Shown: positions 18,230-25,876 of the stretch, piece after piece | Position numbering within the stretch: position 1 is the stretch's first letter | Layout of the letters: every line of letters begins with the position of its first letter | DNA from: Gemmata sp. | Lineage (GTDB): Bacteria; Planctomycetota; Planctomycetia; Gemmatales; Gemmataceae | Assembly: GCA_025055115.1 (NCBI GenBank) | Contig: JANWYJ010000075.1 | Span: 1-64,000, forward strand | Reading direction: 5' to 3' | DNA: 64,000 nt | The notes under the pieces: generated by a model | Seen by the model: the letters and a program-made list of their open reading frames with translations, nothing else | Databases searched by the model: none | Told to the model about the DNA's origin: nothing | Program-made: the position numbers and the translations under genes

Positions 18230-18295
18230 TCTTCAGCGGGTTCTGTCTTCAGCGGGTTCTGGTCTTCAGCGGGTTCTGGTCTGCGGCGGGTTTTG
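18230..18295. repeat. 17-bp tandem array, four copies
   Basis: TCTTCAGCGGGTTCTG at 18230-18245 is followed by copies ending near 18261, 18278 and 18295; the last has three changes. The unit is 16-17 bases. Confidence 0.88.
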
Positions 18296-18304
18296 TAAGG
18301 GATA

Positions 18305-18410
18305 CACGCATCTACTATGGGATACACCCAGGGTTGCGCCTGTCAACCTCCTCTACCTCAATGACAACATGACAATCACGCATCTACTATGGGATACACC
18401 CAGGGTTGCG
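18305..18410. repeat. Perfect 34-bp direct repeat, offset 72
   Basis: The 34 bases at 18305-18338 (start CACGCATCTACTATGG, end CAGGGTTGCG) recur exactly at 18377-18410, 40 bases before the stop of the lipoprotein gene on the other strand. With the preceding repeats this fills most of the gene-free stretch 17416-18450, in which I found no convincing gene or RNA. Confidence 0.92.
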
Positions 18411-18450
18411 TTCCCGTGCGAGAGGCCGGGCTATTGCGCTGAGTACGGCG

Positions 18451-19197
18451 TTAGGGTTTGGCGAAGGTTTTCTCATCGACAGCCGCCGCCAATTTCACTT
18501 CTTTGATCACAACATCCATGACCATTTGGCCATTTCTTTTGACCAGAAGCCGCATCGGTTGACGGGTATTTTGAACGTCCGTGTATTGGCTGAGAATGGT
18601 TTCTTCGTTCACCTCGTGCGGGCTATTCTCATCCCGCACGCGGGTTTCGACTTTGGCCAATAACCCGGTTTGTTGGTCGAAGTACAGCTTGATGGGACGG
18701 TACCCGGCTCGCGACACCTGCACGCCCCAGGCTGGTTTGTCGTCCACGGTGATGCTTTCCAGGGGTGTGAGCGTGTACTGCGGGTCTTGGAGGGGAAATA
18801 GCCGGCTGACCCAGGCAGCGTGGGCTTGCTCTTTGGCTTCGGCGAGTTCGTCGGGCGTCATGTCGCGCGTGATCTTGTCGTCGCGAATCCACCCCTTGTC
18901 GCCCACGACGACGTTGGTAACAGTTGTTTTTCGCCCCACAACGTCGAGTTGGATTGTAGTTTTGCTCTTATCACTACCCAGGGCCACGGTTGTACCGGTC
19001 AGCGGGCTATCGAGTCCGTGGGTTGACTGAATTCCTTGGAAATGAATGGTGATGGCGGGGAATTGCGAGAGCACCTCCCGGCCACCGTGGGCGGCGAGGG
19101 CTTTGTCGAGGATCGTCTGTGGATCGGGATTGCCCCCACACGCCGGAATGGTCATCAGTACCAGCGTGACACATACTGAACGCATAAGATGTTGCAT
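18451..19197 (-). CDS. Secreted lipoprotein of unknown function (LolA-like fold possible)
   Basis: 248 residues from the ATG at 19197. The N-terminus is a lipoprotein signal: basic start, hydrophobic core (VCVTLVLMTI) and lipobox IPAC with C20. The mature protein begins with a helix, DPQTILDKALAAHGGREVLSQF, followed by alternating beta strands (TTIQLDVVGRKTTVTNVVVGDKGWIRDD, YRPIKLYFDQQTGLLAKVETRV, TDVQNTRQPMRLLVKRNGQMVMDVVIKEV). This arrangement, including a 'tillakve' strand and a closing VDEKTFAKP, resembles the half-barrel of LolA/LolB-type lipid-binding proteins common in planctomycetes. The ligand is unknown. Confidence 0.8.
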   Translation of the reverse strand: MQHLMRSVCVTLVLMTIPACGGNPDPQTILDKALAAHGGREVLSQFPAITIHFQGIQSTHGLDSPLTGTTVALGSDKSKTTIQLDVVGRKTTVTNVVVGDKGWIRDDKITRDMTPDELAEAKEQAHAAWVSRLFPLQDPQYTLTPLESITVDDKPAWGVQVSRAGYRPIKLYFDQQTGLLAKVETRVRDENSPHEVNEETILSQYTDVQNTRQPMRLLVKRNGQMVMDVVIKEVKLAAAVDEKTFAKP

Positions 19198-19432
19198 AAT
19201 AGCTCCGGCATCACAAGGCTGGCTGACCGAGGAATCGGTGGAGCGAACACCCACGAAGCGCTAGGCTCCGCACTGTGTACCCTATCGCTGCTTGTATCAC
19301 ATCCGCACGCCCCACGACACGAAAAATTCCCTCCTACGATTCTCCCCTTTCAGTTTGGTGGGGAATGTTTATGGTGAAATGAGTGGCTATGGTTGGTGCG
19401 AACCATGAAACAACTCCGGGAGGGCCGAGGCA

Positions 19433-20359
19433 ATGACGGATGATTTTCTCGACCGGTTCTCCGGGAAGGGTGTGCCGCGGATCGGGGGGCCACCCGTCGC
19501 CAATCCGCGCCTGCGCGATCCGGTGGGGTTACAATGCTTGTGGGATGGGCCGTTGGCTCTCGACGCGAACGAAGTGCAGAAGGCCCTTCGGGATTACCAC
19601 CCGGAGATGGCCGAGGCGACGGCGGAATTGCTCGAAGTTCCGCCCCCGGAAAAGACGCCACCGCACGGCATCGAACCTACGCTGTTGGGGCTTCTGGCGT
19701 GGGATCGGCATGTCGTGAAATTGGTGGGTTTCAACACACCCATGCCGGCGGAGGCCGTCGAAGCGTGTGTTCGCCCCGCCCACTTCGCCGCGGAGTACAA
19801 AGCCCGCGCATACCAACATCAATCCCATGTGATGCTTTATTACGTTGGCTACGATCACGACCCGCTGGAACAATACGTGGCCGTGGCCGCCTGCGCGGGG
19901 GCGATTGCGTATTTTGGGGCGAGTTTTGTACTCAACGAAACCGGTCACACGGCTGTGCCGGCCGCGGTCCTGCACCCGCATGAAGAAGACGCCGGCGACA
20001 TCCTGCGCGCGCTGCGGAATTTCCCGTTGCCGTTTCTGTACTGCGGCTTTGTCAAACTGGAAGTCGAAGGTGTCCCGGGGGTCTGGATGCGAACCTATGG
20101 TTGCCACCGCTTCGGTTTGCCCGACTTGGCGTTCCACGCGCCAGGGCACGAATACGGCGCTACCACCTTTGAACTCTTCGGCAATCTATTGGCCTACTTG
20201 CAGCGCACCGGCCATCACTTCGCCCCCGGGCATACGTTCCAAATCGACGACACCACATTTTTTCGCCTCCGTGCTCGCACCTTGGAAGAATGGTATCTGG
20301 CCAGCGAAGGAAGCATGCTCATTGCCGAGCGGATTCGGCCCGAGGAGGCCAACCGATGA
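19433..20359 (+). CDS. DUF4261-like domain protein
   Basis: 308 residues, no signal peptide, probably cytoplasmic. The C-terminal two thirds (about 75-305) resemble DUF4261: LLAWDRHVVKLVGFNTPMPAEAVEACV, AYQHQSHVMLYYVGYDHDPLEQYVAVAACAGAI, then a strand-rich part with WMRTYGCHRFGLPDLAFHAPG and the closing TTFELFGNLLAYLQRTGHHFAPGHTFQIDD. That domain has no known function. The ATG follows CGGGAGGGCCGAGG. The stop overlaps the next ATG (ATGA), so it is coupled to the TPR protein. The family name is given from memory of the pattern, with moderate confidence. Confidence 0.75.
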   Translation: MTDDFLDRFSGKGVPRIGGPPVANPRLRDPVGLQCLWDGPLALDANEVQKALRDYHPEMAEATAELLEVPPPEKTPPHGIEPTLLGLLAWDRHVVKLVGFNTPMPAEAVEACVRPAHFAAEYKARAYQHQSHVMLYYVGYDHDPLEQYVAVAACAGAIAYFGASFVLNETGHTAVPAAVLHPHEEDAGDILRALRNFPLPFLYCGFVKLEVEGVPGVWMRTYGCHRFGLPDLAFHAPGHEYGATTFELFGNLLAYLQRTGHHFAPGHTFQIDDTTFFRLRARTLEEWYLASEGSMLIAERIRPEEANR

Positions 20360-21690
20360 TGAACACGCGATCACATTGGATGGGGCGTTTGCACCAGCCG
20401 TGGGTGGTGGCCTTGGCTGGCCTACTGCTGCTTGCGGATAATGGGTCCGCTGGAGTGTACTACTCGGGCGAGCAGTTCGCCGAGTTACCCAGCCGTCCGG
20501 CGGGGTTTTTCGTCGATCACCGTGCCCTGCGTGCCGCGGGGTATGAACGCCCCGATGGACTTCCTTCACCGTTGCGCGACCATTACCTCGCCGCGGCAGC
20601 ACGGCTCGAACAGCTCACCCAAACACGCCGCTGGACCGCGGATGAAATCGCGGATCGGGGGGCACTTTACTTGCGGCTGGGGCAACCCGAGAAAGCTCTC
20701 AATCTATTGGTCCCAGCAGCCCGTCAGTTTCCCGACCATTTTGCCATCGCGGCGAACCTCGGCACGGCGTTTCAGCTCACCGGCGATCTCGACCGGGCCG
20801 CGGCGCAATTGCAGGAAGCCGTGCGGCTGGCCCCAGCAAAATGGCAACGCTTCGAGCAAGCCCACCTCCAACTCGTCCAACAGCGGCGCAAAGAAGGAAA
20901 GGCCGCGCAAGCCTTCACGAACGTCGATGACCTGTTTGGGGTGAAGTATGTCGGCGAATCGGGCCAGCCCGAAGCCGGAACAATCGCCGCCGCGGAACGC
21001 CAGAAACTGCCCGACGATGCCCTGGCGATCGTTCAGCAACTGGCATTGTGGCTGCCCGCCGATGGCCGGCTCCTGTGGCAGTTCGGCGAGTTGTGCAACG
21101 CCTATGGCGATGTGCGGGCGGCGGCGGCAGCTCTCGAAGGCTGCGTTGCCGAATTCGCCCTGGCCGCTCCGGAGTTGCGGCAACGCCGCCGGCTTTACCG
21201 CGACGCTGCCGACCAAATCGCCCAGAAACCCGGTCACGAACAACACCGCCCCACCTTCAAGGTCAAATCGTCGCGGCCCTTGGTGAAGGCCTTCGACGAA
21301 TCCCTCCTGCCGGCGATTAGTGACGAGAAACCCAATCCACTGCCATGGCCCCTGTTAGCCGCGACGGTCTTCGATACGAAAGGTCGTCCCACCTTTGCCA
21401 AATACCTCGACCAACTCGATGGCAAAACGGTCACGCTCACCGGTTTCATGCAATCGACGCACGACGGCCGGCTCGTGGCGTCGTTTTTCCTCTTGGAATA
21501 CCCGATTGGCTGTTGGTTTTGTGAAGTACCCGATCCCACCGGACTGGTGTTCGTCGAACTGCCCGAAGCCAAGACCACGGAACTGCGCCGCGGATTGGTC
21601 AAAGTCACTGGCGTTCTGGAACTGAATCGCGATAACCCCGAAAGTTACCTGTTTTCGTTGCGCGATGCCCGGGTCGGAGAAGTGGATTAG
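20356..21690 (+). CDS. Secreted TPR-containing protein of unknown function
   Basis: 444 residues; ATG at 20356 overlaps the upstream TGA by four bases (a second ATG follows directly). A signal peptide (WVVALAGLLLLADNGSAG) precedes a planctomycete-style mature start YYSGEQFAELPSRPAGFFVDHRALR. Residues about 95-230 form TPR-like helices (YLRLGQPEKALNLLVPAARQFPDHFAIAANLGTAF, GDLDRAAAQLQEAVRLAPAKWQ). The C-terminal 120 residues (LLAATVFDTKGRPTFAKYLDQLDGKTVTLTGFMQ, IGCWFCEVPDPTGLVFVELPE) resemble the DUF3299-type OB-like domain seen in predicted lipoprotein/copper-related proteins. Coupling to the DUF4261-like protein implies a shared role. Confidence 0.8.
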   Translation: MMNTRSHWMGRLHQPWVVALAGLLLLADNGSAGVYYSGEQFAELPSRPAGFFVDHRALRAAGYERPDGLPSPLRDHYLAAAARLEQLTQTRRWTADEIADRGALYLRLGQPEKALNLLVPAARQFPDHFAIAANLGTAFQLTGDLDRAAAQLQEAVRLAPAKWQRFEQAHLQLVQQRRKEGKAAQAFTNVDDLFGVKYVGESGQPEAGTIAAAERQKLPDDALAIVQQLALWLPADGRLLWQFGELCNAYGDVRAAAAALEGCVAEFALAAPELRQRRRLYRDAADQIAQKPGHEQHRPTFKVKSSRPLVKAFDESLLPAISDEKPNPLPWPLLAATVFDTKGRPTFAKYLDQLDGKTVTLTGFMQSTHDGRLVASFFLLEYPIGCWFCEVPDPTGLVFVELPEAKTTELRRGLVKVTGVLELNRDNPESYLFSLRDARVGEVD

Positions 21691-21724
21691 GTCGGCCCCG
21701 CGCGTCCTATGAGAGTTCGCCACC

Positions 21725-21822
21725 GCGGAATCTGGGAACGATCCACCCGACGCCATGGCCCTGGAAAGCTCTTCTGATTTCGAACGCTGCGTCAGGCGGA
21801 ATCGAGGAACGATCCACCAGAC
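21725..21822. repeat. Direct repeat pair, 27 bp, offset 71
   Basis: A unit beginning GCGGAATC and containing GGAACGATCCACC lies at 21725-21751 and 21796-21822 with a few mismatches, just past the TPR gene stop. Confidence 0.8.
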
Positions 21823-21886
21823 ACAGTGACACAGCCCTGGGCGTTGCTGTGCCGATTCGATCAACCCCTCAACGATCCGAGATGGA

Positions 21887-22016
21887 GGTCGTGACGGCAG
21901 GCCCCCCCGACACCGCGGGCGTTCTCCAATACCTACGGCGTTCTCCAATACCTACAACGTCACGTTCGAGACGGCTCGGTCGTGACGGCAGCCGCCTCGA
22001 CACCGCGGGCGTTCTC
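21887..22016. repeat. Repeat cluster: 40-bp pair offset 91 plus 19-bp perfect tandem
   Basis: GGTCGTGACGGCAG...CGACACCGCGGGCGTTCTC occurs at 21887-21926 and again at 21978-22016 (about 90% identity). Between them GGCGTTCTCCAATACCTAC is repeated exactly back to back (21918-21936, 21937-21955). Apart from these, 21691-22182 shows no gene. Confidence 0.88.
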
Positions 22017-22182
22017 GGGATGGTTTCCTATCCTTAACTATTTCGCGGCCACCCCGGGACAGAGGGTGTTCTCGGGGCCAATTCTCATCGGCGACGGTTC
22101 CACCCATCGGTTTCCGAGTTGACGCCATCGGCTTTCCCGGCGCTAGTTGCGCCGAGAAGCGTCTTCGGACACGAGTTGCGGG

Positions 22183-22284
22183 CTAGCGTTTGTATTTCTT
22201 TACACTCCGCAGCTTGTATTTGCGCTCTTTGCGACGGCGTTTCGCCAATGTCCGCCGACTTTTCGGTGCATGCAGAATGCCCAT
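22183..22284 (-). CDS. Very small, highly basic protein (33 aa), possibly a ribosome-associated protein
   Basis: An ORF of 33 codons from ATG at 22284 to TAG at 22183-22185. The product begins MGILHAPKSRRTLAKRRR and continues KERKYKLRSVKKYKR: 18 of 33 residues are K or R and only one is acidic. The start is well supported by GGAGGT seven bases upstream (CTGGAGGTTCTACCG-ATG). Composition and size recall minimal ribosomal proteins such as bS22/AURKAIP1-COX24-like or Thx peptides, but I cannot align it to one with certainty. A strand-specific stop, good start signals and the extreme bias make chance unlikely. It is divergent from the GEMM element. Confidence 0.7.
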   Translation of the reverse strand: MGILHAPKSRRTLAKRRRKERKYKLRSVKKYKR

Positions 22285-22554
22285 CGGTAGAACCTCCAGG
22301 ATTGTTGATCACAGCCGCATATTTTAGCCACATCGGTGGCTCCGCCCAGCGCCGGGTTATCCGGACCAACTGCTCTTTGTGCCCTGGTAGAAAAGACCAA
22401 GACCATAGCTGGAAAGGTAGTCGGGTGAATCTGGAAAAGCTGTACGCAGAGGTTGCGGAATCGCGGCGGCTGTTCTAAGTTGAGGTAGCGAGCGATTCGG
22501 CGAGTTTTGGTCGCCGGATCGTGGCGTGCGCTGGCCGGTCTCGCTGTCGCCACA

Positions 22555-22665
22555 CCTTTCATCCTCGAAAGGGCAAACCTATCGCGAGGTAGGGGCGCAA
22601 AGCCACGGGCCTGCGGGGTTAACCCCTCACCTTCCTGAACCGCAGGTCGCCGGGTTGCCGAAGGG
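22555..22665 (+). ncRNA. Cyclic di-GMP-I riboswitch (GEMM) aptamer
   Basis: The sequence follows the GEMM-I consensus closely. P1 pairs CCTTTC (22555-22560) with GAAGGG (22660-22665). The first arm is GGGCAAACC, then CCTATC-GCGA-GGTAGG, a 6-bp stem with a GNRA tetraloop (22578-22593), then GGGCGCAAAGCC, whose GCC (22602-22604) pairs with GGC (22572-22574). The second arm is CCTGCGG (22610-22616) with CCGCAGG (22640-22646), carrying an inner GGGGTTAACCCC hairpin, followed by the receptor-side GCCGGGTTGCCG. The 5' strand of P1 can alternatively pair with GAAAGG (22566-22571), giving a ready switching partner. The first gene downstream on this strand is the zinc protein at 22884. Confidence 0.9.
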
Positions 22666-22694
22666 ATTGGGCGGTGAATGCCTGTCCATCCCTG

Positions 22695-22725
22695 GAGTGC
22701 CCTCAGGCTACTTGAAGCGGCACTC
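22695..22725 (+). promoter_or_regulatory. Hairpin downstream of GEMM aptamer, possible expression platform
   Basis: GAGTGCC (22695-22701) pairs with GGCACTC (22719-22725) around a 17-base loop, 30 bases after the aptamer. No T tract follows, so it is not a classical terminator. The ORF 22678-22827 (49 codons from ATG) overlaps it and is not convincing as a gene. Confidence 0.4.
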
Positions 22726-22883
22726 TCTGTGACGCGGAACCACCGATCTTGCATCGCTAGCGCCGGCGCACGCCTCGCTCCTTTTGGGCGCAATGCCGTG
22801 ACGCGACCATCCCCATCCCGTTGGTGAATCTTTTCACTATCCTAATTCCTATCGCCCGAATCGCGACCGAACCACCAGTACCC

Positions 22884-23156
22884 ATGGCCGAGCCAGTGCG
22901 CTGCCCCTGTGGTGGTCAGCCCGAGTGCGAATTGTGCCTCGGTGCCGGGGTGTACCGCTACCAACCCGGCCCCCGCGGATGGATGCCGTTTCTTTGCCCG
23001 ACCTGTCAAGGACGAGGGCAATGGCCGCGCAACGGCCACAACGAGCCGTGTTTGACGTGCCGGGGCAGCGGCCACATCGATCCGGCCTATCCGCCGCGGA
23101 ACACCAGCGTCCGGGGGTTCCTCCGGGATATGTGGCGGGTGTTCTTCGGCGGTTGA
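22884..23156 (+). CDS. DnaJ-type zinc-finger (CxxCxGxG) protein
   Basis: 90 residues from the ATG at 22884 (MAEPVRCPCGG); a TTG at 22821 would add 21 residues but no good signal supports it. The protein is almost entirely a cysteine-rich zinc domain with three CxxCxGxG motifs in order: CELCLGAG, CPTCQGRG and CLTCRGSG, as in the central domain of DnaJ, plus an N-terminal CPCGG. There is no J domain or membrane segment. Stand-alone versions act as zinc-binding or chaperone-like proteins. A c-di-GMP-I aptamer 219 bases upstream on the same strand makes it a candidate c-di-GMP target, although the long gap leaves this open. Confidence 0.75.
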   Translation: MAEPVRCPCGGQPECELCLGAGVYRYQPGPRGWMPFLCPTCQGRGQWPRNGHNEPCLTCRGSGHIDPAYPPRNTSVRGFLRDMWRVFFGG

Positions 23157-23318
23157 TCGGGTGAACAGGGGGGCCTCGTACGGTTCTGGCGAGGTTATTT
23201 CGGCCCCACCAACGCGGTTAGTCCATAAGACCCCGTTGGCACCCCGGGCCGTTGGGCGAAAACTGTCATCAGGTGGGCTGAGCGCAGAAGCCTTCGCTGG
23301 CTAAAGAATGAGAAAACT

Positions 23319-24071
23319 ATGAAACTGACATTGCATATCTGGCGGCAAAAATCGCGGACCGATCCGGGCCGATTGGTGACCTATCGGGTCGAGGGCATCA
23401 GTCCGGACATGTCGTTTTTAGAGATGCTCGACACCCTCAATGAGCAACTCATTCGCCGGGGGGAAGAACCGGTTGCGTTCGATCATGACTGCCGCGAAGG
23501 CATTTGCGGCAGCTGTGCGATGATGATCAATGGCATGGCGCACGGGCCGGAGCGCGCGACCACCACCTGCCAGCTTCATATGCGCAGCTTCCCCGATGGT
23601 GCCGAAATCACCATCGAACCGTGGCGGGCCAAGGCCTTCCCCATCATCAAAGACCTGGTCTGCGATCGCTCTGCCTTCGACCGCATCATCCAAGCGGGGG
23701 GCTATATCAGCGTCAACACGGGTGGCGCCCCCGACGGCAACAGCCTGCCCATCCCCAAAACGGCCCAGGATCGGGCTATGGACGCGGCCGCCTGCATCGG
23801 TTGCGGGGCGTGTGTCGCGGCTTGCCCCAATGCCAGCGCGATGCTCTTTGTGTCGGCCAAGGTCAGCCATCTGGCCCAATTACCGCAAGGGCAGCCGGAG
23901 CGCAAAGAACGTGTGCGCAAAATGCTCGCCCAACACGATCGCGAAGGCTTCGGCCACTGCACCAATATCAATGAGTGCGAGGCAGCGTGCCCGAAGGAGA
24001 TCAGCGTCGAACACATCGCACAACTGAATCGGGACTATATTACCAGCACCGTCAGCAGTGCGATCAAGTGA
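23319..24071 (+). CDS. sdhB: Succinate dehydrogenase/fumarate reductase iron-sulfur subunit
   Basis: 250 residues, normal for SdhB/FrdB. All three iron-sulfur centres are visible: the 2Fe-2S ferredoxin motif CREGICGSC with a later C (TTTCQLH), the 4Fe-4S motif [12 protein letters not shown], and the 3Fe-4S ligands C...C ([16 protein letters not shown]). It carries electrons from the flavoprotein SdhA to the membrane anchor. The sequence style ([31 protein letters not shown]) is that of the SdhB type found in Bacteroidetes, Chlamydiae and planctomycetes, with a single cytochrome b anchor. sdhA and sdhC are not adjacent, which is unusual. Confidence 0.95.
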   Translation: MKLTLHIWRQKSRTDPGRLVTYRVEGISPDMSFLEMLDTLNEQLIRRGEEPVAFDHDCREGICGSCAMMINGMAHGPERATTTCQLHMRSFPDGAEITIEPWRAKAFPIIKDLVCDRSAFDRIIQAGGYISVNTGGAPDGNSLPIPKTAQDRAMDAAACIGCGACVAACPNASAMLFVSAKVSHLAQLPQGQPERKERVRKMLAQHDREGFGHCTNINECEAACPKEISVEHIAQLNRDYITSTVSSAIK

Positions 24072-24186
24072 ATGGCTTGCTGCCAATAGGTCCTGCCGAC
24101 AGGCCGAAGCATTCTGAGGACCAACGCCGCATGCGTGCGCGGATTCCGAGAAGCCCCATCGCTGCGACACCCCGCCACCTTGGCAC

Positions 24187-24216
24187 AACCACCGGGCCGC
24201 ACGAAGCCCGGTGGTT
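24187..24216. terminator. Bidirectional terminator between sdhB and peroxiredoxin
   Basis: AACCACCGGGC and GCCCGGTGGTT form a perfect 11-bp stem around an 8-base loop, ending in TTTT on the plus strand (24215-24218). It sits between two convergent genes. Confidence 0.8.
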
Positions 24217-24238
24217 TTCCCCAGACCAGCCTTCGCGG

Positions 24239-24784
24239 CTACTTGAGAGTCTTGACAAATTCCAACACTTCCTTGGGATGCTTGTTCACATCCACTTTGT
24301 CGTAAATCTTGGCAATCTTGCCGTCTTTATCGACCACGAAGGTGATCCGCTTGGGAGTTTTCCCGGTGGCCGAACTGCGGATGCCCAACTCGTTAATGAG
24401 CTTCAACTCTGTGTCGCATAAGAGGGGCATGGGGAGCGAATGGGTATCGATGAATTTTTGCTGCAGGGCCATGTCGTCGGCACTGGCGCCCAAGAGAACG
24501 ACGTTCTCGGGGAATTCCTTGGCCAGGTCGCGGAAACCGCACGATTCCACGGTACAACCTTTGGTCAACGCCTTGGGGTAAAAGAACACCACCACCACTT
24601 TGCCTTTCAAATCGGCGATCGAGAGGGTTGTGGCGTCCTTCTTCACTTTGTCGATTTGCGCGGCGGTGAGAGGCACGTTGGGGAAGGGATCGCCGACTTT
24701 GACTTTCAGCACCGTATCGTCGGCTACCAGAGGCGATACCCCAAGGCCAACCGCCAAAGCGGCCATCGCAGTGAAACGTCGCAT
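24239..24784 (-). CDS. Secreted peroxiredoxin, PrxQ/BCP type
   Basis: 181 residues. A signal peptide (MRRFTAMAALAVGLGVSPLVA, cleavage before DDT) sends it to the periplasm. The thioredoxin-fold body has the AhpC/TSA pattern VKVGDPFPNVPL, GKVVVVFFYPKALTKGCTVESCGFRD. The peroxidatic C77 and a resolving C82 are separated by four residues, the PrxQ/BCP arrangement, so it should reduce peroxides with thioredoxin-like help. The later segments LLGASADDMALQQKFIDTHSLPMPLLCDTELKLINELGI and KRITFVVDKDGKIAKIYDKV are typical. The extra helix AAQIDKVKKDATTLSIADL before the active site is a little longer than usual. Confidence 0.92.
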   Translation of the reverse strand: MRRFTAMAALAVGLGVSPLVADDTVLKVKVGDPFPNVPLTAAQIDKVKKDATTLSIADLKGKVVVVFFYPKALTKGCTVESCGFRDLAKEFPENVVLLGASADDMALQQKFIDTHSLPMPLLCDTELKLINELGIRSSATGKTPKRITFVVDKDGKIAKIYDKVDVNKHPKEVLEFVKTLK

Positions 24785-25038
24785 GATGTTACTCCGGAGA
24801 CAGGAACGGATCAGTTAGGTGGGAAAACCGGCCATCGTCGTTTGGGAGGGGGCCGGTGAGAGCCATTGTCGAAAATTGCGGCTCGGTTTCAAGTTCCCCA
24901 CGCTCGCTGAGAAGCGGTGTTGGCGACAGACCCGGCGGCACTGAGGGGGGCTGACCGTGGAACCGGCGTGGGGCCAGCCGAAATCCGTTGACGATCGGTA
25001 AATAACCGGTTAAGAGTTATTTGTTGAGGATGGGGTGA

Positions 25039-25064
25039 GCGAAATCTGACGCGACAGGTTTCGC
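25039..25064 (+). promoter_or_regulatory. Hairpin in infC leader
   Basis: GCGAAATCTG (25039-25048) and CAGGTTTCGC (25055-25064) form a 10-bp stem with one G-U pair and a 6-base loop. A second hairpin, GGGGCT-N7-AGCCCC, lies at 25082-25100, ending 13 bases before the infC Shine-Dalgarno. Such leader structures could take part in control of IF3 synthesis. Otherwise 24785-25128 shows no gene. Confidence 0.5.
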
Positions 25065-25128
25065 CCGCGATAGCTCAGCACGGGGCTGAGTCGAAGCCCC
25101 CATCAGACCTAGTAAAGGAGTCCCGGAC

Positions 25129-25785
25129 ATCCCACCGTTTGACCGCAGCAATGCCCCGCGTGGCCCCTCCGGTCCGCGTATCAACGAGGCGATCCGCATT
25201 TCACCCATTCGTTTGATTGGTGCCGAGGGCGAACCCCTAGGAATCGTTCCCACCGCGCAGGCTTTGGAGATGGCGCGGGAGGCGGGCTTGGACCTTGTCG
25301 AAGTCGCCGACAAGGAACGACCCCCCGTGTGCAAAATCATGGACTACGGCAAATACAAATATGCCCAGTCCAAAAAAGCCCATCAAAAGACGCACCAACC
25401 GAAGTTGAAAGAAATTCGTGTCCGCCCGAAAACGGGTGAACATGACATTGAAACAAAGATCAATCAAGCCCGCAAATTCCTCGAGCACAACGACAAAGTG
25501 CAAATCAACGTGCTGTTCCGCGGCCGTGAAATGCAGCACATCGAGGAAGGGCAGCGGGTGATGAATCAGCTGCTTGAAGCTTTGGCGAACGATTGCCGTG
25601 TCGAGCAACCCGCCCGGTTGGAAGGCAAGCGGATGATCGCCCTGTTGGCCCCGAAGCCCAGTCACGAAAAATCGGGCGGCAAAGCCAAGGGCGAGGCGAA
25701 AGCGAAACCGCCCGCCACCCAGGCCGCGGCCGGACAGGCTCCGTCGGCACCGCCGAGTTCGTCCACCCCACCGTCCAAAGCCTAA
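25129..25785 (+). CDS. infC: Translation initiation factor IF-3, probable ATC start
   Basis: 218 residues if started at ATC (25129). IF3 binds the 30S subunit and checks the start codon. The family's conserved opening, RINEAIRISPIRLIGAEGEPLGIV, lies upstream of the first conventional start in frame (TTG at 25213), and no ATG, GTG, TTG or CTG occurs between 25129 and 25213. The ATC has an ideal AAAGGAG eight bases before it. infC using a rare AUU/AUC-type start is the known basis of IF3 autoregulation. The body is typical (DLVEVADKERPPVCKIMDYGKYKY; IKVNVLFRGRE-like QINVLFRGREMQH). A 45-residue Lys/Pro/Ala-rich C-terminal tail is extra. rpmI and rplT do not follow. Confidence 0.92.
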   Translation: MPPFDRSNAPRGPSGPRINEAIRISPIRLIGAEGEPLGIVPTAQALEMAREAGLDLVEVADKERPPVCKIMDYGKYKYAQSKKAHQKTHQPKLKEIRVRPKTGEHDIETKINQARKFLEHNDKVQINVLFRGREMQHIEEGQRVMNQLLEALANDCRVEQPARLEGKRMIALLAPKPSHEKSGGKAKGEAKAKPPATQAAAGQAPSAPPSSSTPPSKA

Positions 25786-25828
25786 GCGGCCCTTTCATGC
25801 CCGCGTCAGAGGCCCCTTTTATTCCCAA

Positions 25829-25866
25829 TGGCGTGAGCGCTCTCGCCCAGGAGCGTTCTCACGCCA
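25829..25866 (+). terminator. Strong stem-loop after infC
   Basis: TGGCGTGAG pairs perfectly with CTCACGCCA, enclosing CGCTC-N8-GAGCG with a 2-base bulge: 14 bp in all, 44 bases past the infC stop. No T tract follows. It may end infC transcription or begin the structured stretch described next. Confidence 0.55.
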
Positions 25867-25876
25867 TGTGGCGCTT

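Noticed and set aside
18040-18410. Possible CRISPR array in the repeat-rich gap
   Set aside because: Units are unequal, unrelated between blocks, without regular unique spacers, and no cas genes are present.
22678-22827. 49-codon frame between the GEMM aptamer and the zinc protein
   Set aside because: Composition is unlike a protein, it overlaps the proposed expression-platform hairpin, and its start has no clear ribosome binding site.
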